This document shows, in pieces, positions 48,750 through 57,685 of a stretch of 64,000 bases of DNA. Within the stretch, counting starts at the first letter, position 1. Every line of letters starts with the position of its first letter. The notes beneath the pieces are model-generated. The model was not told the DNA's origin. It was given only the letters and a program-made list of their open reading frames with translations, and ran no database searches. A program made the translations under genes and the position numbers. Origin of the DNA: Serratia proteamaculans_D (GTDB lineage: Bacteria; Pseudomonadota; Gammaproteobacteria; Enterobacterales; Enterobacteriaceae); assembly GCF_049959315.1 (NCBI RefSeq), contig NZ_CP188201.1; one strand, given 5' to 3'.

Positions 48750-49283
48750 TTACTTCTTCTTAGCCTCTTTGGTACGCACGACTTCGTCGGCGTAACGGAC
48801 ACCCTTGCCTTTGTAAGGCTCAGGACGGCGGTAGGCACGCAGATCTGCAGCAACCTGGCCAATAACTTGTTTATCAGCGCCTTTCAGCACGATTTCAGTT
48901 TGGCTTGGGCATTCAGCAGTAATACCTGCTGGCAGCTGGTGATCGACCGGGTGAGAGAAGCCTAAGGCTAAATTCACCACGTTGCCTTTAACAGCAGCAC
49001 GATAACCAACACCTACCAGTTGAAGCTTCTTGGTGAAGCCTTCGGTAACACCAACAACCATTGCGTTCAGCAGAGCGCGCGTAGTACCCGCTTGGGCCCA
49101 TGCGTTAGCAAAACCTTCGCGCGGGGCGAAAGTCAGTGCGTTAGCTTCTTGCTTCACTTCAACGGCGTTGTGGACAGTACGAGTCAGCTCGCCGTTCTTA
49201 CCCTTAATCGAAATAACCTGACCGTTGAGTTTTACCTCTACGCCGGCAGGAATGACGACGGGTGCTTTTGCAACACGAGACAT
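48750..49283 (-). CDS. rplF: 50S ribosomal protein L6
   Basis: 177 residues, the same as E. coli. Two homologous alpha/beta domains; the signature PEPYKGKGVRYADE near the C-terminus lies by the sarcin-ricin loop. In the spc operon between rpsH and rplR. Confidence 0.99.
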   Translation of the reverse strand: MSRVAKAPVVIPAGVEVKLNGQVISIKGKNGELTRTVHNAVEVKQEANALTFAPREGFANAWAQAGTTRALLNAMVVGVTEGFTKKLQLVGVGYRAAVKGNVVNLALGFSHPVDHQLPAGITAECPSQTEIVLKGADKQVIGQVAADLRAYRRPEPYKGKGVRYADEVVRTKEAKKK

Positions 49284-49297
49284 TCTTTCCTCCCGAA

Positions 49298-49690
49298 TTA
49301 AGCTACGTAGCAGATAATCTCGCCACCAAGACCTGCTTGGCGAGCTGCACGATCGGTCATAACACCTTTAGAGGTAGAAATAACAGCAATACCCAAACCA
49401 GCCATAACTTTTGGCAGTGCATCTTTTTTCTTGTAGATGCGCAGACCAGGACGGCTGATTCGTTGAATGCTTTCTACCACTGCCTTGCCCTGGAAGTACT
49501 TCAGTACCAGTTCCAGAACAGGCTTGGTGTCGCCTTCGATTTTGAAATCTTCAATAAAACCTTCTTCCTTCAGCAGGTTGGCAATTGCCACTTTCAGCTT
49601 GGAGGAAGGCATGGTGACCGCAACTTTGTTCGCGGCTTGACCGTTACGGATACGGGTCAGCATATCCGCGATCGGATCTTGCATGCTCAT
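49298..49690 (-). CDS. rpsH: 30S ribosomal protein S8
   Basis: 130 residues, the same as E. coli. Starts [21 protein letters not shown] and ends GGEIICYVA. Primary 16S binder. In E. coli S8 is the translational repressor of the spc operon, acting near rplE. Confidence 0.99.
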
Positions 49691-49720
49691 CTGTCTTTAC
49701 TCCCGTGATTCAATTGGTAA

Positions 49721-50026
49721 TTACCAGCTAGCCTTTTTCAAGCCTGGTACTTCACCGCGCATAGCGGCTTCACGTAACTTGATACGGCTCAACCCGAATT
49801 TGCCCACATAACCATGTGGACGGCCAGTTTGGCGGCAGCGTTTACGCTGACGAGACGGGCTGGAATCACGCGGCAGAGTTTGCAGCTTGAGAACAGCATC
49901 CCAACGATCTTCGTCGGAAGAGTTCACACCAGAAATGATAGCCTTCAGTTCCTCGCGTTTAGCGCGGTACTTTTCAGCCAGTTTCACGCGAACGACTTCG
50001 CGTGCTTTCATTGATTGCTTAGCCAT
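49721..50026 (-). CDS. rpsN: 30S ribosomal protein S14
   Basis: 101 residues, the E. coli length. The open frame reaches much further upstream into rplE, but the ATG at 50026 (MAKQSMKAREVVRVKL) is right. It has no zinc CxxC pair (long, C-minus type). Lies 13 nt after rplE. Confidence 0.98.
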   Translation of the reverse strand: MAKQSMKAREVVRVKLAEKYRAKREELKAIISGVNSSDEDRWDAVLKLQTLPRDSSPSRQRKRCRQTGRPHGYVGKFGLSRIKLREAAMRGEVPGLKKASW

Positions 50027-50039
50027 CAGTAACCCTGCC

Positions 50040-50579
50040 TTACTTACGGAACGGGAAGTTAAAAGCAGCCAACAGCGCGCGGCCTTCATCATCAGATTTC
50101 GCAGTAGTGGTAATGGTAATATCCAAACCACGAACGCGATCGACTTTGTCGTAGTCGATTTCTGGGAAGATGATTTGCTCACGCACACCCATGCTGTAGT
50201 TACCACGGCCATCGAATGACTTAGCGGACAAGCCACGGAAGTCACGGATACGTGGAACAGCAATGGAAATCAGTCGCTCAAAGAACTCCCACATGCGTTC
50301 GCCACGCAGAGTTACTTTACAGCCGATCGGATAGCCCTGGCGGATTTTGAAGCCTGCAACAGATTTGCGTGCTTTGGTGATGAACGGCTTTTGACCGGAG
50401 ATTGCTGCCAGATCCGCTGCTGCATTATCCAGCAGTTTCTTGTCAGCGATCGCTTCACCAACACCCATATTCAGGGTGATCTTCTCGACCCGAGGGACTT
50501 GCATGACAGAGTTGTAATCAAACTGAGACATCAGTTGTTTGACTACCTCGTCTTTGTAGTAATCATGCAGTTTCGCCAT
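50040..50579 (-). CDS. rplE: 50S ribosomal protein L5
   Basis: 179 residues, the same as E. coli. The N-terminus (KLHDYYKDEVVKQLM) and MGVREQIIFPEIDYD near residue 135 are diagnostic. Binds 5S rRNA and P-site tRNA. Third gene of spc; E. coli S8 represses translation at its start. Confidence 0.99.
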   Translation of the reverse strand: MAKLHDYYKDEVVKQLMSQFDYNSVMQVPRVEKITLNMGVGEAIADKKLLDNAAADLAAISGQKPFITKARKSVAGFKIRQGYPIGCKVTLRGERMWEFFERLISIAVPRIRDFRGLSAKSFDGRGNYSMGVREQIIFPEIDYDKVDRVRGLDITITTTAKSDDEGRALLAAFNFPFRK

Positions 50580-50593
50580 CGTATTACTCCAAA

Positions 50594-50908
50594 TTACTTG
50601 ATAGTTTCGCTGTTAGATTTGAAGAAACGGACTTTTTTCCCGTCTTCGAATCTAAAGCCTACACGGTCAGCCTTACCGGTAGCCGCGTTGAAGAGAGCAA
50701 TGTTAGAAACCTGAATTGCAGCTTCTTTTTCAACAATGCCACCTGGTTGGTTCAGGGCCGGGACCGGCTTCTGATGTTTCTTAACCAGGTTGATACCTTC
50801 AACAATGACCTTACCAGCAGACAGGACATTTTTTACTTTACCGCGTTTACCTTTGTCTTTCCCGGTAAGCACGATAATTTCGTCATCACGACGGATTTTC
50901 GCTGCCAT
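50594..50908 (-). CDS. rplX: 50S ribosomal protein L24
   Basis: 104 residues, the same as E. coli. A KOW motif (DDEIIVLTGKDKGKRGKV) is at the N-terminus. An assembly initiator of 23S rRNA. Lies 10 nt after rplN. Confidence 0.99.
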   Translation of the reverse strand: MAAKIRRDDEIIVLTGKDKGKRGKVKNVLSAGKVIVEGINLVKKHQKPVPALNQPGGIVEKEAAIQVSNIALFNAATGKADRVGFRFEDGKKVRFFKSNSETIK

Positions 50909-50918
50909 GTTTCGCTCC

Positions 50919-51290
50919 TTAGAGTACTTCTGGTGCCAGAGAGATAATTTTCATGAACTTCTCATTACGCAGTTCACGAGTTACCGGCCCAAAAATACGC
51001 GTACCGATAGGTTGCTCGCTGTTATTGTTTAAAATAACGCATGCATTACCATCGAAGCGAATGACAGAACCGTCCGGGCGACGTACACCCTTCTTGGTGC
51101 GCACCACTACCGCCTTCAGCACATCGCCTTTCTTCACCTTACCGCGAGGAATTGCTTCCTTGATGGTAATTTTGATGACATCGCCAATGCCTGCGTAGCG
51201 ACGGTGCGAGCCACCTAGAACCTTGATACACATTACGCGACGTGCACCGGAGTTGTCGGCCACGGTCAGCATAGTCTGTTCTTGGATCAT
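50919..51290 (-). CDS. rplN: 50S ribosomal protein L14
   Basis: 123 residues, the same as E. coli. Starts MIQEQTMLTVADNSGARRVMCI. Part of the intersubunit bridge B8. First gene of spc; a promoter lies upstream between rpsQ and rplN. Confidence 0.99.
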   Translation of the reverse strand: MIQEQTMLTVADNSGARRVMCIKVLGGSHRRYAGIGDVIKITIKEAIPRGKVKKGDVLKAVVVRTKKGVRRPDGSVIRFDGNACVILNNNSEQPIGTRIFGPVTRELRNEKFMKIISLAPEVL

Positions 51291-51370
51291 GTTAGTGCTC
51301 CGCTAATGTCAACTACAACTTTAGGACCTATTACTAGATCGTTGAAAAGCCCCATAACCAAGGGCGCAGC

Positions 51371-51376
51371 ATTATA
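51371..51376 (-). promoter_or_regulatory. spc operon promoter, -10 element
   Basis: Reverse strand TATAAT followed by GCTGCGCCC, about 80 nt upstream of rplN and 65 nt after the S10-operon terminator stem. The matching region in E. coli carries Pspc. The -35 region is poor. Confidence 0.6.
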
Positions 51377-51401
51377 ACACCGCTTCCAAAGTATGGGTAG
51401 A

Positions 51402-51432
51402 AAAAATAAACGGCTCATTTTCTGAGCCGTTT
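51402..51432 (-). terminator. Terminator at the end of the S10 operon
   Basis: Reverse strand AAACGGCTCA and TGAGCCGTTT form a 10-bp stem with a 5-nt loop, followed by a T-rich tract. 24 nt after rpsQ. It separates the S10 and spc transcripts at least in part. Confidence 0.85.
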
Positions 51433-51455
51433 ATAAGTTAGAGCCAGCTACTCTA

Positions 51456-51710
51456 TTACAGAATCGCTTTCTCTACAACGCGAACCAACGTCCAGGACTT
51501 AGTCTTGGACAGTGGACGGCATTCGCGGATTTCTACCACGTCACCGATACCACATTCGTTGTTCTCGTCATGTACGTGCAGCTTGGTCGTACGCTTGATG
51601 AATTTCCCGTAGATCGGGTGCTTCACCGTGCGCTCGATAGCAACAACCATGGATTTCTCCATTTTGTCACTAATAACACGACCCTGCAGAGTACGGTTAA
51701 TATCAGTCAT
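51456..51710 (-). CDS. rpsQ: 30S ribosomal protein S17
   Basis: 84 residues, the same as E. coli. OB-fold protein; TDINRTLQGRVISDKMEKS at the start and the SKTKSWTLVRVVEKA end. Last gene of the S10 operon, directly abutting rpmC. Confidence 0.99.
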   Translation of the reverse strand: MTDINRTLQGRVISDKMEKSMVVAIERTVKHPIYGKFIKRTTKLHVHDENNECGIGDVVEIRECRPLSKTKSWTLVRVVEKAIL

Positions 51711-51902
51711 TTACACACCCGCCTTTTCAGTCAGTAAAGTCTTAACGCGTGCGACATTACGACGCACTTGTTTCAACAGGTGAGTTTGTTGCAGCTGGCC
51801 ACTTGCCGCCTGCATGCGCAAGTTAAATTGCTCACGCAGCAGGTTGAGCAGCTCAGTGTTCAGCTCTTCAACGCTTTTTTCACGCAGCTCTTGTGCTTTC
51901 AT
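51711..51902 (-). CDS. rpmC: 50S ribosomal protein L29
   Basis: 63 residues, the same as E. coli. Two helices; sits at the tunnel exit near L23 and helps bind trigger factor and SRP. Its stop abuts rpsQ, and its start overlaps the rplP stop by a base. Confidence 0.99.
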   Translation of the reverse strand: MKAQELREKSVEELNTELLNLLREQFNLRMQAASGQLQQTHLLKQVRRNVARVKTLLTEKAGV

Positions 51903-52312
51903 TACATCACCGTCTTAGTTACAAAGGTGGTTTTGATCGGCAATTTAGCTGCAGCCAGCTTGAATGCCTCACGGGCGACCTCTTCTGGTACACCGTCCAT
52001 TTCGTACAGGACTTTCCCAGGTTGGATCAGGGCAACCCAATATTCCACGTTACCCTTACCTTTACCCATACGCACTTCGAGCGGCTTCTCGGTAATTGGT
52101 TTGTCCGGGAATACACGGATCCAAATTTTACCTTGACGCTTAACTGCACGAGTCATTGCACGACGAGCTGCTTCGATTTGACGAGCAGTCAGACGGCCAC
52201 GGCCAACAGCTTTCAGACCGAAAGTGCCGAAGCTAACATCCGTACCCTGCGCCAGACCACGGTTGCGGCCTTTGTGCATCTTACGGAATTTTGTACGCTT
52301 TGGTTGTAACAT
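51902..52312 (-). CDS. rplP: 50S ribosomal protein L16
   Basis: 136 residues, the same as E. coli. Starts MLQPKRTKFRKMHKGRNRGL; the conserved Arg near residue 81 (KIWIRVFPD), which is hydroxylated by YcfD in E. coli, is present. Contacts the A-site tRNA elbow. Confidence 0.99.
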   Translation of the reverse strand: MLQPKRTKFRKMHKGRNRGLAQGTDVSFGTFGLKAVGRGRLTARQIEAARRAMTRAVKRQGKIWIRVFPDKPITEKPLEVRMGKGKGNVEYWVALIQPGKVLYEMDGVPEEVAREAFKLAAAKLPIKTTFVTKTVM

Positions 52313-52324
52313 CAGCGACTCTCC

Positions 52325-53023
52325 TTACTTGCGGCCTTTACGCTGCTGCTTTTTAGGTTGAGCAGCCGGTTCCGGTTGTTCAACTGCAGCCATACCACCC
52401 AGGATCTCACCTTTGAAGATCCATACCTTAACGCCGATTACACCATAAGTGGTGTGCGCTTCAGATGTGTTGTAATCGATATCCGCACGCAGTGTATGCA
52501 ACGGAACACGACCTTCACGGTACCATTCGGTACGCGCGATTTCAGCACCGCCAAGGCGGCCGCTTACTTCAACTTTGATACCTTTAGCGCCAAGACGCAT
52601 TGCGTTCTGTACAGCACGCTTCATAGCACGACGGAACATAACGCGACGTTCCAACTGTGAAGTGATGCTGTCAGCAACCAATTTAGCGTCAAGTTCCGGT
52701 TTACGGACTTCGGCGATGTTAATTTGCGCAGGAACGCCAGCGATGTTCGCTACGACCTTACGCAGTTTTTCGACATCTTCACCTTTCTTGCCGATAACGA
52801 TGCCTGGACGAGCAGTGTGAATAGTCACACGGATGCTCTTCGCAGGACGTTCGATAACGATGCGAGAAACGGAAGCTTTCGCCAGTTCCTTAATCAGGAA
52901 TTGGCGAACTTTAAAGTCGCTGTCCAGGTTGTCAGCGAATTCTTTGGTATTCGCATACCAAGTAGAGTTCCAAGGTTTGACAATACCCAGGCGAATACCA
53001 TTAGGATGTACTTTCTGACCCAT
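52325..53023 (-). CDS. rpsC: 30S ribosomal protein S3
   Basis: 232 residues (233 in E. coli). KH-2 domain with VVIGKKGEDVEKLRK near residue 50 and a C-terminal Gln/Lys-rich tail (PKKQQRKGRK). Forms part of the mRNA entry helicase with S4 and S5. 12 nt before rplP. Confidence 0.99.
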   Translation of the reverse strand: MGQKVHPNGIRLGIVKPWNSTWYANTKEFADNLDSDFKVRQFLIKELAKASVSRIVIERPAKSIRVTIHTARPGIVIGKKGEDVEKLRKVVANIAGVPAQINIAEVRKPELDAKLVADSITSQLERRVMFRRAMKRAVQNAMRLGAKGIKVEVSGRLGGAEIARTEWYREGRVPLHTLRADIDYNTSEAHTTYGVIGVKVWIFKGEILGGMAAVEQPEPAAQPKKQQRKGRK

Positions 53024-53040
53024 TGCTAGTCTCCAGAGTC

Positions 53041-53373
53041 TCAGCGATCGGACACAACCACAGTAATGTGGCTGGTGCGCTTCAGGATGCGATCTGCACG
53101 ACCTTTTGCACGAGGCATAATGCGCTTCATGCTTGGGCCTTCGTCTACGAAGATTTTCGTGACTTTCAGATCATCGATGTCAGCGCCATCGTTGTGTTCT
53201 GCGTTAGCAATGGCAGACTCCAGCACTTTCTTAACCAGACCAGCAGCTTTCTTGTTGGTGTAGGCCAGAGTTTCCAGAGCTTGCGACACTTTCTTACCGC
53301 GGATCAGGTCTGCAACAAGGCGGACCTTCTGTGCAGAAGAACGAGCGTGGCGATGTTTAGCGATAGTTTCCAT
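53041..53373 (-). CDS. rplV: 50S ribosomal protein L22
   Basis: 110 residues, the same as E. coli. The long beta-hairpin (about 80-100, GPSMKRIMPRAKGRADRI) lines the exit tunnel; macrolide resistance changes fall there. No deletion of the MKR motif is seen. Confidence 0.99.
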   Translation of the reverse strand: METIAKHRHARSSAQKVRLVADLIRGKKVSQALETLAYTNKKAAGLVKKVLESAIANAEHNDGADIDDLKVTKIFVDEGPSMKRIMPRAKGRADRILKRTSHITVVVSDR

Positions 53374-53387
53374 CTCTTCCTCCTACC

Positions 53388-53666
53388 TTAGCGCTTTTTA
53401 GCTTTTTTATCAGCCGCATGGCCGCGATAAGTGCGAGTCGGCGCGAATTCACCCAGTTTGTGACCGACCATTTCATCGGAAACGAACACTGGTACGTGCT
53501 GACGACCATTATGGACAGCGATGGTCAAACCGATCATGTTAGGAAAGATCGTTGAACGACGGGACCAAGTGCGCAAAGGCTTCTTGTCACCGCTTTCCAC
53601 CGCTTTCTCTACCTTCTTCAGCAAGTGCAGGTCAATAAAAGGACCTTTCTTGAGAGAACGTGGCAT
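53388..53666 (-). CDS. rpsS: 30S ribosomal protein S19
   Basis: 92 residues, the same as E. coli. PRSLKKGPFIDLHLLKKVEK start and FAPTRTYRGHAADKKAKKR end. Binds the 16S head with S13. Confidence 0.99.
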   Translation of the reverse strand: MPRSLKKGPFIDLHLLKKVEKAVESGDKKPLRTWSRRSTIFPNMIGLTIAVHNGRQHVPVFVSDEMVGHKLGEFAPTRTYRGHAADKKAKKR

Positions 53667-53680
53667 GGCTTATCCTCTAA

Positions 53681-54505
53681 TTATTTTTTGCTACGGCGAC
53701 GTACGATGAACTTATCAGTACGCTTGTTGCTGCGGGTTTTCTTACCTTTGGTCTGAACGCCCCATGGTGTTACTGGGTGTTTACCAAAGTTTTTACCCTC
53801 ACCACCACCGTGCGGGTGATCTACCGGGTTCATCGCCGTACCGCGAACGGTAGGACGAATACCACGCCAACGTGCAGCACCTGCTTTACCCAGAACGCGA
53901 AGCATATGTTCAGCGTTACCGACTTCACCCAAGGTGGCGCGGCAATCAACTGGAACTTTACGCATTTCGCCTGAGCGCAGACGCAGAGTTACGTAGGAAC
54001 CATCACGTGCAACGATCTGAACGTAGGCACCAGCAGAGCGAGCGATTTGACCGCCTTTACCTGGTTTCATTTCTACGTTATGAACCGTTGAACCCACTGG
54101 GATGTTGCGCATTGGCAGGGCGTTACCTACCTTGATTGCAGCATCAACGCCAGATTGGATCTGGTCACCAGCTTTCAGACCTTTCGGCGCCAGGATATAA
54201 CGGCGTTCGCCGTCTTTGTACAGAACCAGCGCGATGTTCGCGGAACGGTTCGGATCGTACTCCAGACGCTCAACCACTGCAGCCACACCGTCTTTGTTGC
54301 GTTTGAAGTCAACCAGACGATAATGTTGCTTGTGGCCACCACCGATATGACGGGTGGTGATACGGCCATTGTTGTTACGGCCACCGCTTTTGCTCAGTTT
54401 CTCAAGCAGCGGGGCATGAGGTTTACCCTTGTGCAGCTCAGGGTTAACCACTTTAACAACGTGGCGACGACCCGGAGATGTAGGTTTACATTTAACAATT
54501 GCCAT
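53681..54505 (-). CDS. rplB: 50S ribosomal protein L2
   Basis: 274 residues (273 in E. coli). MAIVKCKPTSPGRRHVVKVV start, and GTAMNPVDHPHGGGEG near residue 220-235 with the catalytically implicated conserved His. Required for subunit association and peptidyl transfer. Confidence 0.99.
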   Translation of the reverse strand: MAIVKCKPTSPGRRHVVKVVNPELHKGKPHAPLLEKLSKSGGRNNNGRITTRHIGGGHKQHYRLVDFKRNKDGVAAVVERLEYDPNRSANIALVLYKDGERRYILAPKGLKAGDQIQSGVDAAIKVGNALPMRNIPVGSTVHNVEMKPGKGGQIARSAGAYVQIVARDGSYVTLRLRSGEMRKVPVDCRATLGEVGNAEHMLRVLGKAGAARWRGIRPTVRGTAMNPVDHPHGGGEGKNFGKHPVTPWGVQTKGKKTRSNKRTDKFIVRRRSKK

Positions 54506-54523
54506 TGTTCTTACTCCTCCGAC

Positions 54524-54826
54524 TTACTCTGCGCCGCCGATGAAGTCCAGATTCTGGCCTTCTTTCAGGGTGACGTAAGCTTTTTTCCAGTCGCTACGAC
54601 GACCAACACGCTGACCGTGACGCTTCACTTTCCCTTTAACTACCAGGGTGTTAACGTCTTCGACTTCGACTTCAAACAGTTTCTGCACTGCAGCTTTAAT
54701 TTCTGCTTTGGTCGCGTCTTTGGCAACTTTGAGAACGATGGTGTTAGTTTTTTCCATCGCAGCGGATGCTTTTTCAGATACGTGCGGTGCACGCAGCACT
54801 TTCAGCAGACGTTCTTCACGGATCAT
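54524..54826 (-). CDS. rplW: 50S ribosomal protein L23
   Basis: 100 residues, the same as E. coli. Tunnel-exit docking protein for trigger factor and SRP. Its start overlaps the end of rplD by 4 nt. Confidence 0.99.
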
Positions 54827-55428
54827 GCCAGCATCTCCTCAACTTGCTTCACAGCATCAGCAGTCATAACCACTTTGTCGAAGGCGATCAGGCTAACCGG
54901 GTCGATACCTGCTACATCGCGCACGTCAACCTTGTACAGGTTGCGAGCAGCCAGGAACAGATTCTCATCCAGTTCGCCGGTTACGATCAGCACATCTTCC
55001 AGAGCCATATCTTTCAGTTTCTGTGCCAGCAGCTTAGTTTTAGGCGCTTCTACAGAGAACTTCTCGACAATGATCAGACGATCTTGACGTACCAGTTCGG
55101 ACAGGATGCTTTTCAGCGCGCCGCGGTACATCTTTTTGTTAACTTTCTGACTGTGGTCCTGAGGCTTCGCAGCAAAGGTCACGCCACCTGAACGCCAGAT
55201 CGGGCTCTTTACAGAACCTGAACGCGCACGGCCGGTACCTTTCTGGCGCCACGGTTTTTTACCGGAACCAGTTACTTCAGCACGGGTCTTCTGAGCACGA
55301 GTACCTTGACGGGCACCTGCTGCATAAGCAACAACAACCTGGTGTACCAGCGCTTCGTTAAAGTCACGACCGAAGGTAGTTTCGGAAACAGTCAGCGCGC
55401 TTTGCGCGTCTTTCAATACTAATTCCAT
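54823..55428 (-). CDS. rplD: 50S ribosomal protein L4
   Basis: 201 residues, the same as E. coli. The extended loop ([22 protein letters not shown]) reaches into the tunnel. It is also the autogenous repressor of the S10 operon, acting on the leader upstream of rpsJ. Confidence 0.99.
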
Positions 55429-55438
55429 TGCTATCCCC

Positions 55439-56068
55439 TTACGCCTTCACAGCTGGTTTAACGATCAGGTTGCCACCGGTTGCGCCCGGTACAGCACCCT
55501 TAACCAGCAGCAGGTTGCGCTCAGCGTCAACACGTACTACGTCCAGGCTTTGAACGGTTACACGCTCGTCACCCAGGTGGCCAGCCATTTTCTTGCCTTT
55601 GAACACTTTGCCCGGAGTCTGGTTCTGACCGATAGAACCCGGAACGCGGTGAGACAAGGAGTTACCGTGGGTAGCGTCTTGGGTACGGAAGTTCCAGCGC
55701 TTTACAGTGCCAGCAAAACCTTTACCTTTAGAAGTACCGGTAACATCGACTTTTTTAACTTCAGCGAAGATTTCTACGCTGATGTTTTGACCTGCAGTAA
55801 ATTCTTCACCTTCAGCAGTGCGGAATTCCCACAGACCACGGCCAGCTTCAACGCCAGCTTTAGCGAAATGGCCCGCTTCCGGCTTGGTTACGCGGTTAGC
55901 TTTTTTGCTACCGGTAGTAACCTGCACAGCACGGTACCCGTCGTTAGCCAGGTCTTTGACCTGAGTCACGCGGTTCGCTTCAATTTCAATCACGGTTACT
56001 GGGATAGAAACGCCATCTTCAGTGAAGATACGAGTCATACCCAATTTCTTACCGACTAAACCAATCAT
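55439..56068 (-). CDS. rplC: 50S ribosomal protein L3
   Basis: 209 residues, the same as E. coli. Signature [20 protein letters not shown] near residue 130, with Gln150 methylation site region (SIGQNQTPG). Early 23S assembly protein. Confidence 0.99.
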
Positions 56069-56100
56069 TGTTTCAACCTCTCAATCGCTCAATGACCTGA

Positions 56101-56412
56101 TTAACCCAGGCTGATCTGCACGTCTACACCAGCAGCCAGATCCAGACGCATCAGAGCATCAACGGTTTTCTCGGTTGGCTCAACGATGTCAACCAGACGC
56201 TTGTGAGTGCGAATTTCGTACTGATCACGCGCGTCTTTGTTAACGTGCGGAGAGATCAGAACGGTAAAGCGCTCTTTGCGAGTTGGCAGCGGGATCGGAC
56301 CACGGACTTGCGCACCAGTGCGCTTAGCAGTCTCGACGATTTCCGCGGTTGATTGATCGATAAGACGATGATCAAACGCTTTCAGGCGGATACGGATTCT
56401 TTGGTTCTGCAT
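56101..56412 (-). CDS. rpsJ: 30S ribosomal protein S10
   Basis: 103 residues, the same as E. coli. [19 protein letters not shown] start, loop [19 protein letters not shown]. Also NusE, partner of NusB on boxA of the rRNA operons. First gene of the S10 operon. Confidence 0.99.
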
Positions 56413-56590
56413 GAGACCAGAGCTCCAATTATTTATAAACGTAAATAATTACTCCTCACACCCATTTCGATTGATGGGGGAGTGTAATCGTCAACATATA
56501 ACCCCCATATCGGGAGTATTGTTCGAAGGGCAAAACGAACTTGCCTATCGACTGATTCGCTAAAATCAGGCTTACCAAGATTAGGTAAGC
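56413..56590 (-). promoter_or_regulatory. S10 operon leader with L4-dependent control
   Basis: About 180 nt between the promoter and rpsJ. The reverse strand contains GGGGGTTATATGTTGACGAT and later CTCCCCCATC, the two sides of the large L4-responsive hairpin of the E. coli S10 leader, then a GAGGAG Shine-Dalgarno near GGAGTAATTA. L4 causes transcription attenuation and translation block here in E. coli. Recognition from memory; the other 240 nt to bfr holds no gene beyond a GC-rich hairpin (56751-56780). Confidence 0.75.
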
Positions 56591-56596
56591 CCGCGC

Positions 56597-56624
56597 ATTA
56601 TACGCAAAACAGAGCGAGAAGCAA
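56597..56624 (-). promoter_or_regulatory. S10 operon promoter
   Basis: Reverse strand TTGCTT (56619-56624), 16-nt spacer, TATAAT (56597-56602), followed by GCGCGGGC, a GC-rich discriminator typical of stringent control. It matches the location of the E. coli S10 promoter. Confidence 0.8.
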
Positions 56625-56819
56625 GGTGCAGATGGAAATATGCTCAGGATATCGACATTTATTGCAGTTTTAGATCTTGGATGGTGTTTCGGTAAGCCAG
56701 GAGCTGTGGAATGCGAGGAAATCAGGTGAGGCGCTGAGGCTGCTCCCCTGCCCTGCCGGAGATAATACATGCCGGCAGGGAAGCATTATTGCCAAGTGAG
56801 GGAAACAGGTTTTACAAGG

Positions 56820-57284
56820 CTAAAGTTGGGCTTGTGCGTAGTTCTGAATACCCAGGCGGTCGATCAAATCCAGTTCGGTTTCCAGCCAGTCAATATGCTC
56901 TTCTTCATCTGCCAGGATCTCTATCATCAAATCACGGCTGACATAGTCATGGATGGAATCTGCGTAAGCAATGCCTTCACGAAGACTTTTGGCGCCGTCC
57001 AACTCCAGAGCCAGATCGGAACGCAACATTTCTTCAATATCTTCGCCAATATTCAACTTGCCGAGATCCTGCAAGTTCGGAATACCTTCCAAAAACAAAA
57101 TACGTTCAATGTAACGATCGGCATGCTTCATTTCGTCGATCGACTCGTGGTATTCCTTATCATTGAGGCGAGTCAAACCCCAATTCTTGAACATTCGGGC
57201 ATGCAGGAAATATTGATTGATGGCAACCAGCTCGTTGCCGAGCAGTTTGTTGAGGTGAGCAATGATCTTTTTATCGCCTTTCAT
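56820..57284 (-). CDS. bfr: Bacterioferritin
   Basis: 154-residue haem-containing iron-storage protein (158 in E. coli). Ferroxidase ligands Glu18, Glu51, His54, Glu94, Glu127 and His130 are all present, and Met52 is the haem ligand. AGGAGGAG lies upstream of the ATG at 57284, which replaces an earlier in-frame start. Forms a 24-subunit shell. Pairs with bfd upstream, 74 nt away. Confidence 0.97.
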   Translation of the reverse strand: MKGDKKIIAHLNKLLGNELVAINQYFLHARMFKNWGLTRLNDKEYHESIDEMKHADRYIERILFLEGIPNLQDLGKLNIGEDIEEMLRSDLALELDGAKSLREGIAYADSIHDYVSRDLMIEILADEEEHIDWLETELDLIDRLGIQNYAQAQL

Positions 57285-57358
57285 AGGTAACTCCTCCTGG
57301 CCAGTTCTAAAAGTGTAGAAGCTGAAAGCCAAGAGTCAAAAAATAACCTTACCTTTAG

Positions 57359-57553
57359 TTAGGCAACTTCGTGCATATGGATAATGGTTCCGCTTTCCTC
57401 CACCATAATCTGTCTCGCCTGGCGAATGCACTTTCCACAATCGGTACCAATAGGGACAAGTTCACGCAGTTGTTTCATGGTATGCGGATTGTGCTGACGC
57501 ACGGCCTTGCGGATCGCTTTGTCAGTCACGGCATTACACAGACATACATACAT
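57359..57553 (-). CDS. bfd: Bacterioferritin-associated ferredoxin
   Basis: 64-residue [2Fe-2S] protein with Cys4, Cys6, Cys39 and Cys42 ligands in CLC and CGKC. It reduces Fe(III) in bacterioferritin so that iron is released. The ATG at 57553 gives the family start (MYVCLCNAVTDK). Expressed under low iron in E. coli; no clear Fur box was seen in the short region to tuf. Confidence 0.95.
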   Translation of the reverse strand: MYVCLCNAVTDKAIRKAVRQHNPHTMKQLRELVPIGTDCGKCIRQARQIMVEESGTIIHMHEVA

Positions 57554-57634
57554 AGAGAGACTCACTTCTTAACCAATGCCGTAAGTCTAAATAGGAATAC
57601 TTTTTATTTCAATTAAGATTTGGAAAAATTGCAT

Positions 57635-57664
57635 AAAAAAAGGGCACCGAAGTGCCCCCTTTTT
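57635..57664 (-). terminator. Terminator after tuf (end of str operon)
   Basis: Reverse strand GGGCAC-TTCG-GTGCCC forms a stem of 6 bp (8-9 with flanks), followed by a T tract. A UUCG-type tetraloop. 22 nt past the tuf stop. Confidence 0.92.
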
Positions 57665-57685
57665 GTGTCGAAAAATTATTCGCGA

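Noticed and set aside
56456..56770. 104-codon frame in the S10 leader region
   Set aside because: It overlaps the promoter and L4-control leader, and its residues show no protein-like pattern.
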